Shown here piece after piece: positions 9,101-17,083 of a DNA stretch of 64,000 bases (positions are counted from its first letter, which is position 1; each line of letters begins with the position of its first letter). The stretch lies in contig NZ_BAABHJ010000023.1 in the NCBI RefSeq assembly GCF_039542035.1, forward strand, positions 372,001-436,000. The letters run 5' to 3'. The position numbers were made by a program, and so were the translations under genes. The notes below the pieces were generated by a model. That model ran no database searches. It had not been told where the DNA came from and saw nothing but the letters and a program-made list of their open reading frames with translations. This DNA is from Actinoallomurus liliacearum (GTDB lineage Bacteria > Actinomycetota > Actinomycetes > Streptosporangiales > Streptosporangiaceae).

Positions 9101-10595
9101 ACTCGTCGCTGGGGTACCGGCCCGCGAGCATGTCGAGGGTCGCCTCCAGCACCGACCGGGGCAGCGTCGCGAACGGCGCCGCCCGGCGTACGAGGGTCTC
9201 CAGCTCGTCGACCGGCCACTCGTCCATCGCGGTCATCGCGACGATCTGCTGGGCCAGCACGTCCAGGGGGTTGCGCGGATACCGCAGCTCCTCGATCCGC
9301 CCGTCGCGCATCCGCTCGGCCACGACCGCCGTCTGCACGAGGTCGCCCCGGTATTTGGGGAAGATCACGCCCTTGGAGACGGCCCCGACCTGGTGCCCGG
9401 CCCGGCCGATCCGCTGCAGCCCGGCCGCCACCGACGGCGGCGACTCCACCTGCACGACCAGGTCCACCGCGCCCATGTCGATGCCCAGCTCCAGGCTGGA
9501 GGTCGCCACCACGGCCGGCAGCCGGCCCGCCTTCAGCGACTCCTCGATGCCGGCCCGCTCCTCCTTGGAGACCGAGCCGTGGTGCGCGCGTACGACGTCG
9601 GCGGGCGCGCCGCGCGAGGCCCCCGCCTGCGCCATCATCTCCGCCGGGGAGGAGTCCTGCGGCAGCGCCTCGCCGTTCTGCCGTTCCCAGGAGAGCTCGT
9701 TGAGCCGTCCGCTCAGCCGCTCGGCCAGCCGCCGGGAGTTGGCGAACACGATCGTCGACCGGTGCTCCTCGATCAGGTTGAGCACGGCGTCCTCGACGTG
9801 CGGCCAGAGGTTGCGCCCCCGCAGCGGGGAGTCGTCCTCGCCGCGCGGGTCGGGCGGAAGCTCGGTCATGTCCTCCACCGGAACCGAGATCCGCAGGTCG
9901 ACCTCTTTCCCGTGCGGCGGCTGCACCACGGTCGCGGGCCGTACTCCGCCGAGGAAGGTCGCCACCTCCGTCACCGGGCGGACCGTCGCCGACAGCCCGA
10001 TCCGCTGCGCGGGATGCTCCAGCAGCGCGTCCAGCCGCTCCAGGGACAGCGCCAGGTGGGCGCCGCGCTTGGTGGCCGCCACGGCGTGCACCTCGTCGAC
10101 GATCACCGTCTCCACGCCGCGCAGCGCCTCGCGCGCCTGCGACGTCAGCATCAGGAAGAGCGACTCCGGCGTCGTGATCAGGATGTCGGACGGCTTCGTC
10201 GCGAACCGGCGGCGCTCGTCGGCCGGGGTGTCCCCGGAGCGCACGGCGACGCCGATGTCCGGCTCGTCCAGTCCCAGCCGCCGCGCCGTCTGCCGCAGCC
10301 CGGTCAGCGGGGCGCGCAGGTTGCGCTCGATGTCCACGGCCAGGGCCTTCAGCGGCGAGACGTACACCACCCGGCAGCGCCGCTTCGGATCCTCCGGCGG
10401 CGGGGTGGAGGCCAGCCGGTCCAGCGACCACAGGAACGCGGCGAGGGTCTTGCCCGACCCGGTCGGCGCCACGACCAGGGTGTTGTCACCGCGGGCGATC
10501 GCCTCCCAGGCACCCGTCTGGGCCGTCGTGGGCGCCGCGAAGGCCCCGGTGAACCAGGCCCGGGTCGGGGCCGAGAAACGGTCGACGGGGTTCAT
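6111..10595 (-). CDS. lhr: ATP-dependent helicase Lhr (full length)
   Basis: The 1,494-residue product matches the usual length of bacterial long Lhr, a superfamily 2 helicase of DNA repair and RNA/DNA-hybrid unwinding. Helicase motifs are clear: Walker A APTGSGKT (43-50), motif Ib TTPES, DEVH (167-170), SAT (202-204), and in the second RecA-like domain ATSSLELGIDMG and QRIGRAGH. The winged-helix and Lhr-core domains follow, then the long C-terminal region of actinobacterial Lhr. It is divergent from the DUF3046-rhodanese pair, a position conserved upstream of recA in many actinobacteria. Confidence 0.95.
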   Translation of the reverse strand: MNPVDRFSAPTRAWFTGAFAAPTTAQTGAWEAIARGDNTLVVAPTGSGKTLAAFLWSLDRLASTPPPEDPKRRCRVVYVSPLKALAVDIERNLRAPLTGLRQTARRLGLDEPDIGVAVRSGDTPADERRRFATKPSDILITTPESLFLMLTSQAREALRGVETVIVDEVHAVAATKRGAHLALSLERLDALLEHPAQRIGLSATVRPVTEVATFLGGVRPATVVQPPHGKEVDLRISVPVEDMTELPPDPRGEDDSPLRGRNLWPHVEDAVLNLIEEHRSTIVFANSRRLAERLSGRLNELSWERQNGEALPQDSSPAEMMAQAGASRGAPADVVRAHHGSVSKEERAGIEESLKAGRLPAVVATSSLELGIDMGAVDLVVQVESPPSVAAGLQRIGRAGHQVGAVSKGVIFPKYRGDLVQTAVVAERMRDGRIEELRYPRNPLDVLAQQIVAMTAMDEWPVDELETLVRRAAPFATLPRSVLEATLDMLAGRYPSDEFGELRPRLVWDRVAGVLRGRPGGQRLAVTSGGTIPDRGLFGVFLVGEKSSRVGELDEEMVYESRVGDVFVLGASSWRIEDITPDRVLVSPAPGHPGKLPFWHGDAPGRPAELGRALGAFSRELATLEPDPARARLGEAGLDDWAAGNLVAYLAEQREATGYVPDDRTLVVERFRDELGDWRVVVHSPFGARVHAPWALAMAARLRERYGVEAQAAHSDDGIVLRVPDTGAEFDETGAAPPAGDLAVFDPEEIERIVTDELGNSALFASRFRECAARALLLPRRNPGRRMPLWQQRQRAAQLLSVASRYPSFPIVLETVRECLQDVFDVPGLIALMRELASRKARLVEVETQVPSPYARSLLFGYIGAFMYEGDAPLAERRAQALALDSTLLAELLGQADLRELLDPEVVAEADRELRRLTPDRHARDREGTADLLRELGPLSTDELVERGVDPQWPAELEDARRAIRVRIGGAGRWAAIEDAARLRDALGVPLPVGIPEAFLEPVADPLADLLSRYARTHGPFHAADVAARFGLGVAVVTDGLRRLAAAGRVAEGDFTPGERGTEWCDAGVLRMLRRRSLARLRAEVEPSPPEALARFLPAWHGITARGSLRGIDALVHAIEQLQGAAVPASALESLVLPARVPGYSPTMLDELTASGEVVWVGQGGLPGGDGWVSLYLADTAPLLMPGSDEITLTPLHERVLESLSDGGAVFFRTLSDRVGSTNDQELVTALWDLVWAGRLTNDTLAPLRARLGSSRTTHRSRTRRRPAMPSRTGPPTVAGRWWLLPEPEDDATRRGHAQAETLLDRYGVVIRGAVMAERTPGGFAAVYPVLKAFEESGRARRGYFVEGLGAAQFALPGAVDRLRATRPDADAPHAVVLAATDPANPYGAALPWPERSGEVASGHKPGRKAGALVVLVDGRLTLYVERGGKTLLSWGEDDLQPAVDALALAVREGALGKLTVERADGESIVDSPLAAALEAAGFHPTPRGLRLRA

Positions 10596-10663
10596 TCTGC
10601 CAGTGTGCCTTCCCCCACCGACCGAATCGTTCGCCGGCGACGGCGGGCGGTAGCTTGGGGCAC

Positions 10664-10858
10664 GTGCGACTAACGGTGTTCTGGGATCGGATGAACCAGC
10701 AGTTCGGCGAGGGCTACGCCGAGAGCGTGGCCAAGGACTACGTCATGGCCGAACTCGACGGTCGCACGGTCGAGCAGGCGCTGGCCGACGGCGAGGACGC
10801 CAAGAACGTCTGGCGGGCCGTCTGCGCCACCTTCGACGTTCCGCAACGGCTCCGGTGA
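10664..10858 (+). CDS. DUF3046 protein
   Basis: A 64-residue protein starting MRLTVFWDRMNQQFG and containing AKDYVMAELDGRTVEQALAD and VWRAVCATFDVP, the signature of the actinobacterial DUF3046 family normally found next to recA. Family members begin at MRLT, which fixes the GTG at 10664. The function is unknown. It overlaps the rhodanese gene by four bases (GTGA), so the two are translationally coupled. Confidence 0.88.
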   Translation: MRLTVFWDRMNQQFGEGYAESVAKDYVMAELDGRTVEQALADGEDAKNVWRAVCATFDVPQRLR

Positions 10859-11274
10859 GCGTCGACCGGCTGCTCGCCGAGGTGCGTACGCGGCTCGTCC
10901 GGCTCAAGCCGCTGGAGGCCGCGGAGGCGGTGCGCGAGGGCGCCCGCCTCGTCGACACGCGTCCGGAGTACCAGCGGCGGGCCGACGGCGACATCCCCGG
11001 CGCGATCGTCGTCGAGCGCAACCATCTGGAGTGGCGGCTCGATCCGCACGGCGGCTTCCGCATCCCGGAGGCCACCGACCATCACGTGCGGTGGATCGTG
11101 ATCTGCGACGAGGGCTACTCGTCCTCGCTGGCCGCCGCGTCGCTGCGCGCGCTCGGGCTGGCCAACGCCACGGACGTCATCGGCGGGTTCCAGGAATGGC
11201 GGGCCGCCGGGCTGCCGGTGAGCCGCGGCACGGCGCCCGTACGCCCCCGGCTCGCGCCGTACGACGGCCGGTAG
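10855..11274 (+). CDS. Rhodanese-like domain protein
   Basis: A 139-residue single rhodanese domain: an N-terminal helix pair, LVDTRPEYQR (first active-site strand), GAIVVERNHLEW, and the loop VICDEGYSSSLAA with the candidate catalytic cysteine, followed by DVIGGFQEWRAAGLP. Such domains transfer sulfur or act as sulfur-binding modules in the cytosol. Its coupling to DUF3046 suggests a joint but undefined role. Confidence 0.88.
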   Translation: MSVDRLLAEVRTRLVRLKPLEAAEAVREGARLVDTRPEYQRRADGDIPGAIVVERNHLEWRLDPHGGFRIPEATDHHVRWIVICDEGYSSSLAAASLRALGLANATDVIGGFQEWRAAGLPVSRGTAPVRPRLAPYDGR

Positions 11275-11300
11275 CCGGTCCGCGGTCGGCCGCCGGGTCG

Positions 11301-11750
11301 TCAGATGACGGCGACCGCGGTGATCAGGCCGATCGTGATCTGCGTCGCGCCGAGGAGCACGGCGGACGGTTCCAGGGACTCGGCGGCCATGAGCGCCGCC
11401 ACGTCGACGCGCAGCAGGACGCGGGTGATCAGGAACCCGATCTGCTGGGCCACGATGCCCACGAGTCCCCAGACCAGCGTCGCGATCAGCCCCTCGCTCA
11501 GCCGGCCGCCGGAGGCGTAGATCGAGGAGGCGACGACCAGCCCGACCCCCACGATGCCGCAGACGGCCAGCATCGCGGCGTTCGTGTTCCGCCCGTGGCG
11601 GATGATCGAGGTGAGCCGTCCCGGCGTGGTCACGTCGACGGCGAAGAAGCCGATGAGCAGCAGGACCAGGCCGACGGCCGTGTACGCGGCGATCGCGCCG
11701 GCGCCCTTGCCCAGTGCCGTGCCGAAGTCGTGTGAGAACGCCAGGGCCAT
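11301..11750 (-). CDS. DUF350 family membrane protein
   Basis: A 149-residue protein with four hydrophobic segments, including AYTAVGLVLLLIGFFAVD and a C-terminal GATQITIGLITAVAVI, and charged loops between them; this is the two-repeat DUF350 layout (YjfL-like). It is the last gene of a minus-strand operon behind the glutathionylspermidine-synthase-like gene, a partnership also seen for yjfL and yjfC in enterobacteria. Its molecular role is not established. Confidence 0.82.
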   Translation of the reverse strand: MALAFSHDFGTALGKGAGAIAAYTAVGLVLLLIGFFAVDVTTPGRLTSIIRHGRNTNAAMLAVCGIVGVGLVVASSIYASGGRLSEGLIATLVWGLVGIVAQQIGFLITRVLLRVDVAALMAAESLEPSAVLLGATQITIGLITAVAVI

Positions 11751-11799
11751 CTGTCTTCTCTCCTTTGGCGAGGTCGGGGGAGTCCCAGGGGAAAACCGG

Positions 11800-13005
11800 T
11801 CAGGAAGGGCCCACTCCGCCGTCCTCGGGCTCGGCCGGGATGCGGTGCGGGACGAACGACGACGTGTCGTCGGTGATCAGCCCGGACGTCTCGCGGATGC
11901 CCAGCCCGGCCGCCTCGTCGCCGACCACCCAGGCGCCGAGCACGGGGTGCTCGCCCTCGAAGTCCGGCAGCGGGCAGAACTCCTGGAAGACGTAGCCCTC
12001 GGCGCCGTACTCGCCCGACGTGGCCGTCTGCACGCCGTCCGGCGTGACGATCCGCATGCTCGCGCCCTCACGTCCCAGCAGCGGCTTCTGCACGTACGAG
12101 GTGAGGGAGCCCGGGGTGCCGAGGTAGGTCGGCAGCAGGTTCGGGTGGCCGGGGTAGAGCTCCCACAGCAGTACGAGCAGCGCCTTGTTGGACAGGAGCA
12201 TCTTCCAGATGGGCTCGACCCAGCCGGCCCGCGGGACGTTCCGCCCGAACGGCTCGCCGACGATCCACTCCCACGGGTAGAGCTTGCAGAACGCCGTGAT
12301 GTCGCGGTCCTGGAGGTCGACGAATCGGCCGCGGTCGTGGTGCCAGCCGATGTCCTCCATGGCGATCGCGATCCCCGGGATGCCCGCCTGCTCGGCGGTC
12401 TCCTGCAGGTACGCGATCGTCATGACCTCCTCGCCGGTCTCGTCCTCGTTCGTCCAGGCGAAGTGCACGGCCGAACCGGCGGGCACTCCGGGCGTGCCGG
12501 ACCGGACGGCCGGGGCGATCTCCTTCCAGCGGTCGACGAGCCGCTCGTGGATGGAGTTCCACTGGTCGTCGTCGGAGTGGGTGTCGCGCACCCAGTACCA
12601 CTGGATGATCGAGCTCTCCAGCAGCGAGGTCGGGGTGTCGGCGTTGTACTCCAGAAGCTTCGCCGGGCCCGAGCCGTCGTACCACAGGTCGAAGCGCCCG
12701 TAGAGGTACGGGTCGCGGCGCCGCCACGACGCCTCGATCAGCGGCCACACCCACTGCGGGATGCCGAACACCGCGTACCGGCGGGTGCTCACGACGTGCT
12801 CCACCGCCGCGAGGCACATCCGGTGCAGTTCCTCGACCGTCTCCTCGAGGGCGAGCACCTCGTCCATCTCGAACGTGTAGTGCACTGACTCGTCCCAGTA
12901 CGGCCGGGTCAGATGCTCGGGATGCGAGGTGCGGTGATAGGCCAGCCCCTGCGACTCGACGATCTGATCCCAGCGCGCCCGGGGCTCCGAATGCCCGCGC
13001 CGCAC
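11800..13005 (-). CDS. Glutathionylspermidine synthase-like ATP-grasp protein
   Basis: A 401-residue protein of the GSP_synth family (the C-terminal ATP-grasp half of glutathionylspermidine synthase; YgiC/YjfC-like). Supporting segments are an early YWDESVHYTFEMDEV, FDLWYDGSGPAKLLEYNADT with the ATP-grasp acidic residues, and late QKPLLGREGASMRIV and VFQEFCPLPDFEGEHPVLGAW. The peptidase half is absent. Actinobacteria generally lack glutathione, so the true amine and carboxylate substrates are unknown. The GTG start lies just after the upstream lipoprotein stop (three bases between them), implying one transcript. Confidence 0.85.
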   Translation of the reverse strand: MRRGHSEPRARWDQIVESQGLAYHRTSHPEHLTRPYWDESVHYTFEMDEVLALEETVEELHRMCLAAVEHVVSTRRYAVFGIPQWVWPLIEASWRRRDPYLYGRFDLWYDGSGPAKLLEYNADTPTSLLESSIIQWYWVRDTHSDDDQWNSIHERLVDRWKEIAPAVRSGTPGVPAGSAVHFAWTNEDETGEEVMTIAYLQETAEQAGIPGIAIAMEDIGWHHDRGRFVDLQDRDITAFCKLYPWEWIVGEPFGRNVPRAGWVEPIWKMLLSNKALLVLLWELYPGHPNLLPTYLGTPGSLTSYVQKPLLGREGASMRIVTPDGVQTATSGEYGAEGYVFQEFCPLPDFEGEHPVLGAWVVGDEAAGLGIRETSGLITDDTSSFVPHRIPAEPEDGGVGPS

Positions 13006-13008
13006 CGT

Positions 13009-13401
13009 TCAGCCTCCCCGCGAACTGCTGCCGTGGTGACCGAACCCGCCCCGCGAGACGCCATGGCCGCTGCTGTGGCTCTTGCCGCTGGAGATCACCC
13101 GGCCGCCGCGCGAGACGATCCGGGTGCCCCGCCTCGGGCGGACCGACGAGCCCCCCGAGACGTAGCCGTTGTTGCGGTACCGGCCACCGTAGTACCAGTA
13201 GTAACGCCCGTACGATCCGCCGTTGTCGCAGAAGTAGTCGGGGACGACGCGGTAGGAACTGCCGACCGGTGCCCAGCTGTCGACGCAGTACGCGGTCTCA
13301 CTCCGCGAGGAGCAACCGACGACGGTCAATGACAGAAGGCTCACCGCGCTGAGTTGCACGATGCCGGACCGCATCATCCGGCGGGCGTCCTTCGGGGGCA
13401 T
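13009..13401 (-). CDS. Small Gly/Ser/Tyr-rich lipoprotein
   Basis: A 130-residue protein with a signal sequence ending in the lipobox VVGC, then a short cysteine-containing core (AYCVDSW, VPDYFCDN) and a low-complexity Gly/Ser/Tyr/Arg tail (SYGRYYWYYGGRYRNNG and others). It is first in the operon with the GSPS-like and DUF350 genes; enterobacterial yjfM-like operons also pair a small lipoprotein with these two. An internal ATG-ATG nine codons in, preceded by AAGGA, is an alternative start that keeps the signal peptide. Confidence 0.7.
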   Translation of the reverse strand: MPPKDARRMMRSGIVQLSAVSLLSLTVVGCSSRSETAYCVDSWAPVGSSYRVVPDYFCDNGGSYGRYYWYYGGRYRNNGYVSGGSSVRPRRGTRIVSRGGRVISSGKSHSSGHGVSRGGFGHHGSSSRGG

Positions 13402-13469
13402 TTGCGGTCGGATCTCCGGAGTTGGGAGTGATGACCGGTAAGTCTAGAGCCAAGATCCCGACGAAAGCA

Positions 13470-14330
13470 CTACCTGATCGGGAAGCTGAGGTACAGATCC
13501 GCAGGTTCGGCCACTGATGGCAGATCGCTCACCTGACCGTCGCCGACCTCGACCACCCGCCAGAGCCCGTCCTCGCGCCGGGCCAGGTCCGTCGTGATGA
13601 ACCGGCAGCCGAGCGCGCGCACGCACGGCGCGATCGGGTCCGCCTGCGGGCGCGGATACCGGTCCGGCGTGTCCGGGTGGGGGCCCATCAGCACCGGCTC
13701 GCCGTCGACCCACCACACGCGGGCCTCGCCGCCGTCGAACCGCTCGTACTCGCGGATGACGACGCCGCCGGCCAGGAGGTCGCCCTGGCGTTCGACGAAC
13801 CGGGCGACCACGGCGTGCAGCCGCTCCACGTCGGCGAGGTCGGGGATGTAACAGGCCTCGTCCCACTCGTGCTTGCGCGACTTGACGTAGTCCTTCACGA
13901 CCGCCGGTCCGGACCGCAGCGGGCGTACGAGCTCGGCCAGCTTGTCGGCCGCCGGGGTGGCGCCGGGGGACAGCGGCAGCCACACGCTGGCGGGCGTGAC
14001 GCCCGCGAACGTGTCGTACCAGCCGGGCAGCTCATGGGCCTTCTCGTAGCCGTCCGGCGGAACGGCGAGGACGACGCCGCGGGCGGCCAGTGCGGCGGCG
14101 AGCGCTGCGTACTGCGCCGTCGTCGCCATCCAGCCGCGGTACCAGGCCGTTCCCAGCCCGTCGGGCACCCGGCGTACGGCCTCGGCGACGTCACCGTGCT
14201 GCAGGGCGTCATGGTCGATGAGCGCGACCGACCCGCCGAGCGCGCGTACGGCCTCGGCCTCTCGGGCGAAGTGCTCGTCGACCCGCCGGGGGTGCAACGG
14301 GTCGGCGCACATGAGGATGGTCACCGGCAT
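13470..14330 (-). CDS. ATP-grasp domain protein (R2K-like clade)
   Basis: About 286 residues from MPVTILMCADPLHPRRVDEH. The body shows AWYRGWMATTAQYAALAAAL, then VVKDYVKSRKHEWDEACYIP (nucleotide-binding lysine region), VIREYERFDGGEARVWWVDG and a C-terminal WRVVEVGDGQVSDLP with metal-binding acidic residues, as in the ATP-grasp proteins of the R2K clades. These are thought to make small peptides or modify amino acids; the substrate is unknown. In-frame starts at 14342 and 14396 exist, but the conserved part begins at 14330. It is divergent from recA and shares that intergenic control region. Confidence 0.7.
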   Translation of the reverse strand: MPVTILMCADPLHPRRVDEHFAREAEAVRALGGSVALIDHDALQHGDVAEAVRRVPDGLGTAWYRGWMATTAQYAALAAALAARGVVLAVPPDGYEKAHELPGWYDTFAGVTPASVWLPLSPGATPAADKLAELVRPLRSGPAVVKDYVKSRKHEWDEACYIPDLADVERLHAVVARFVERQGDLLAGGVVIREYERFDGGEARVWWVDGEPVLMGPHPDTPDRYPRPQADPIAPCVRALGCRFITTDLARREDGLWRVVEVGDGQVSDLPSVAEPADLYLSFPIR

Positions 14331-14391
14331 GATCCTGGACATCAGCGTAGGGCAAGACGCCGGGTCTTTCCCGGGGGAATCGGCGCGTCCG

Positions 14392-14421
14392 TTCATGATC
14401 GAACACGTGTTCGGCTAGAGT
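14392..14421 (+). promoter_or_regulatory. recA promoter with LexA (SOS) box
   Basis: TCGAACACGTGTTCGG at 14399-14414 fits the actinobacterial LexA operator CGAAC-N4-GTTCG exactly. It lies between a weak -35 element (TTCATG, 14392-14397) and a -10 element (TAGAGT, 14416-14421) with 18 bp spacing, so LexA would occlude RNA polymerase at this recA promoter. The untranslated leader to the recA ATG would be about 110 nt. Confidence 0.85.
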
Positions 14422-14536
14422 GAAGGAAGCGACGACGTTGTCCACAGTGGTGGGCCGGACCCTCGAAAATTGTCGGCGGGTCCCCGTAACGTCGCTTCCG
14501 ACAACAGCAGGCATCGACCCCACAGGGACACCTCAC

Positions 14537-15652
14537 ATGGCAGCAAACGATCGCGAGAAGGCCCTCGAGGCGGCGCTCGCGCAGATCGAGCGGCAGTTCG
14601 GCAAGGGTTCCGTCATGCGGCTGGGCCAGGAGGGGCGCCCCCCGGTCGAGGTGATCCCGACCGGTTCGATCGCCCTCGACGTCGCCCTGGGCATCGGCGG
14701 CCTCCCGCGTGGCCGCGTGGTCGAGATCTACGGTCCGGAGTCCTCCGGTAAGACGAGCCTCGCCCTGCACGCCGTGGCAAGCGCGCAGAAGGCCGGCGGC
14801 ATCGCCGCGTTCGTGGACGCGGAGCACGCGCTCGACCCGGAGTACGCCAAGAAGATCGGCGTCGACATCGACGCCCTCCTCGTCTCCCAGCCCGACACGG
14901 GTGAGCAGGCCCTCGAGATCACCGACATGCTGATCCGCTCCGGCGCGATCGACGTCGTCGTCATCGACTCCGTCGCGGCGCTCGTGCCCCGCGCCGAGAT
15001 CGAGGGCGAGATGGGCGACAGCCACGTCGGCCTCCAGGCCCGCCTCATGTCCCAGGCCCTCCGCAAGCTCACCGGTGCCATCAACCAGACCAAGACCACA
15101 GCGATCTTCATCAACCAGCTGCGGGAAAAGGTCGGCGTCATGTTCGGCTCGCCCGAGACGACCACCGGTGGCAAGGCGCTGAAGTTCTACGCCTCGGTGC
15201 GGCTCGACGTGCGGCGGATCGAGACGATGAAGGACGGCACGGACGCGGTCGGTAACCGCACCCGCGTCAAGGTCGTCAAGAACAAGATGGCCCCGCCCTT
15301 CAAGGTGGCCGACTTCGACATCCTGTACGGCGTCGGGATCAGCCGCGAGGGCGGCCTGATCGACATGGGCGTCGAGCACGGCTTCGTGCGCAAGTCCGGC
15401 GCCTGGTACACCTACGAGAACGACCAGCTCGGCCAGGGCAAGGAGAACGCGCGGCGGTTCCTCAAGGAGAACCCGGACATCGCCGACGAGATCGAGAAGA
15501 AGATCAAGGAGAAGCTCGGCGTGGGGCCGCGCCTCGACGCACCGGCCGAGCCGGCGAGCGCTCCCGCCGCTCCTCCGGCTGCCGCTGCCGCGGCGGGCAA
15601 GGCCGCACCGGCCAAGCGGGCCGCGAAGACCCCGAAGCCGGGAGACGTGTGA
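14537..15652 (+). CDS. recA: Recombinase RecA
   Basis: The 371-residue RecA starts at MAANDREKALEAALAQIERQ, nine bases after AGGGA. The Walker A is GPESSGKTS (66-74), the Walker B strand is VVVIDSVAALVPRAEIEGEM, and KTTAIFINQLREKVGVMFGS carries loop L2-adjacent residues. It binds single-stranded DNA as a filament, drives strand exchange and stimulates LexA self-cleavage. The C-terminal tail from about residue 340 is an Ala/Pro/Lys-rich extension rather than the acidic tail of enterobacterial RecA. No intein is present. recX follows after 42 bp. Confidence 0.98.
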   Translation: MAANDREKALEAALAQIERQFGKGSVMRLGQEGRPPVEVIPTGSIALDVALGIGGLPRGRVVEIYGPESSGKTSLALHAVASAQKAGGIAAFVDAEHALDPEYAKKIGVDIDALLVSQPDTGEQALEITDMLIRSGAIDVVVIDSVAALVPRAEIEGEMGDSHVGLQARLMSQALRKLTGAINQTKTTAIFINQLREKVGVMFGSPETTTGGKALKFYASVRLDVRRIETMKDGTDAVGNRTRVKVVKNKMAPPFKVADFDILYGVGISREGGLIDMGVEHGFVRKSGAWYTYENDQLGQGKENARRFLKENPDIADEIEKKIKEKLGVGPRLDAPAEPASAPAAPPAAAAAAGKAAPAKRAAKTPKPGDV

Positions 15653-15694
15653 TCCCGGGTCGCCCTTCGGCGGGACCGATCGAGGGGCTGACCC

Positions 15695-16549
15695 ATGACC
15701 GCTCCTGAGGGGTGGCGGCGTCCCGCGCCGCGCCGGACCGAACCCGGCGCGGAGATCTTCCCTGGCGACGCCGCCCGCGCTCAGGAGCCCGGCCCGGCCG
15801 CCGCGCAGACGGGCCCCGCGGCCGTCCCGACAGCAGGCGCGGACCCGTCGGCGGGCGGTACGGCCGATCCGACGGGTGCCGAAGCTCTTCCGGCGGACGA
15901 CGCGGAGATCCAGATGGGCGGCGCGGGCATGCCGGCGGGCGGTGAGACGTCGGCGGCCGGGAGGTCGGGGCGGCGGGGGCGGAGGCGCGGCGGGGGCCGC
16001 CTCGCCGAGGGGCCGACGCCGGGCAGCCCGGCGGCGCAGGGCCCGCCCGCCGACCCGGAGGCGGTGGCGCGCGAGATCTGCCTGCGGCAGCTCTCCTTCG
16101 CCCCCAAGACCCGCGCCCAGCTCGCCGACGCGCTGCGCCGCAAGGGCGTGCCCGACGACGTCGCCGAGCGAGTGCTGGGCCGCTACTCCGAGGTCGGGCT
16201 GATCGACGACGCGGCGTTCGCACGGGCCTGGGTCGAGTCGCGCCACGCCGGGCGGGGGCTGGGCCGCCGGGCGCTCGCGGCCGAGCTGCGGCGGCGCGGC
16301 GTCGCCGACGAGACGGTCAGCGAGGCCATGGAGGACCTCGGCCCGGAGCAGGAGGAGGCAGCGGCCCGCGAACTGGTCGCCCGCAGACTGCCCGGCACCC
16401 GTGGCCTCGACCCGGTCAAACGCACCCGGCGGCTGATGGGCATGCTCGCCCGCAAGGGCTACTCCGGCGGCCTGGCGTACCGCGTCGTCCGCGAGGCGCT
16501 GGAGGCCGAAGGCGCCGATGACGTTCCGGACCTGTCGTTCGACGACTGA
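15695..16549 (+). CDS. recX: RecX, regulator of RecA, with long N-terminal extension
   Basis: The RecX domain lies at about residues 122-275 of 284: EICLRQLSFAPKTRAQLADA, then LIDDAAFARAWVESR, and a third three-helix repeat with KGYSGGLAYRVVREAL. The first 120 residues are Ala/Gly/Pro-rich low complexity and unrelated to RecX. The ATG is preceded by GAGGGG. RecX binds RecA filaments and limits their activity; co-transcription with recA is the usual arrangement. Confidence 0.93.
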   Translation: MTAPEGWRRPAPRRTEPGAEIFPGDAARAQEPGPAAAQTGPAAVPTAGADPSAGGTADPTGAEALPADDAEIQMGGAGMPAGGETSAAGRSGRRGRRRGGGRLAEGPTPGSPAAQGPPADPEAVAREICLRQLSFAPKTRAQLADALRRKGVPDDVAERVLGRYSEVGLIDDAAFARAWVESRHAGRGLGRRALAAELRRRGVADETVSEAMEDLGPEQEEAAARELVARRLPGTRGLDPVKRTRRLMGMLARKGYSGGLAYRVVREALEAEGADDVPDLSFDD

Positions 16550-16574
16550 TCTCGCTCGCGGGATCGTCCGCGGT

Positions 16575-16596
16575 GCTCCGGTCCGCAGGCCGGAGC
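16575..16596. terminator. Hairpin between convergent recX and VOC genes
   Basis: GCTCCGG (16575-16581) and CCGGAGC (16590-16596) form a 7-bp perfect stem with an 8-nt loop, between two genes that converge. No T-run follows on either strand, as is common in high-GC actinobacteria. Confidence 0.5.
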
Positions 16597-16601
16597 GCGC
16601 G

Positions 16602-17048
16602 TCAGGGCGTGTTCTCGATCGGTGTCAGGTGGACGCGGCCGGTCTCGTCGACCCGCCAGCCCGGGTTGTGGCAGATCTCCCAGACGACGCCGTTCGGGTC
16701 CGCGACATGGCCGTGGTAGCCGCCGAACTCCGCGGTCTGCGGGCTCTTGACGAGCGTTCCGCCGGCCTCGACGGCGCGCTTCACAGTGGCCTCGACGTCG
16801 GCGGGGGTCGCGACGTTCTGGGACAGGGTGAGGCCGCCGAGTTTCCCGTCGGCCGCCGTGCCCTGCATGTCGGCGACGAACTTGGTCGCCTCGAACAGGC
16901 CCAGGACCAGGCCGGGGGCGATCTGGAAGAAGATGATCTCGCCGGGGACGTCCAGGAGCGGTGTCCAGCCGAGCCCGTCGCGGTAGAAGGCGCGGGCGGC
17001 GTCGAGGTCGGGTGTCGACAGAGTGATGAAGTGTGCTCGCTGTTCCAT
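16602..17048 (-). CDS. VOC (glyoxalase/bleomycin-resistance fold) protein
   Basis: A 148-residue protein with the paired beta-alpha-beta-beta-beta modules of the vicinal oxygen chelate family: HFITLSTPDLDAARAFYRDG at the start and GHVADPNGVVWEICHNPGW near the end, giving possible metal ligands. The first ligand position reads HFITL, as in uncharacterised lactoylglutathione-lyase-like proteins. The start chosen is MEQRAHF at 17048; an in-frame upstream ATG would overlap the divergent regulator gene. Substrate unknown. Confidence 0.82.
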   Translation of the reverse strand: MEQRAHFITLSTPDLDAARAFYRDGLGWTPLLDVPGEIIFFQIAPGLVLGLFEATKFVADMQGTAADGKLGGLTLSQNVATPADVEATVKRAVEAGGTLVKSPQTAEFGGYHGHVADPNGVVWEICHNPGWRVDETGRVHLTPIENTP

Positions 17049-17083
17049 GGTCCCCAGCATGGCGCGGGCGCGGGGAGGCGGTC

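Noticed and set aside
14393..16246. Very long open frame opposite recA and recX
   Set aside because: It lies antisense to two certain genes; high GC content creates long antisense frames and the product has no recognisable domain.
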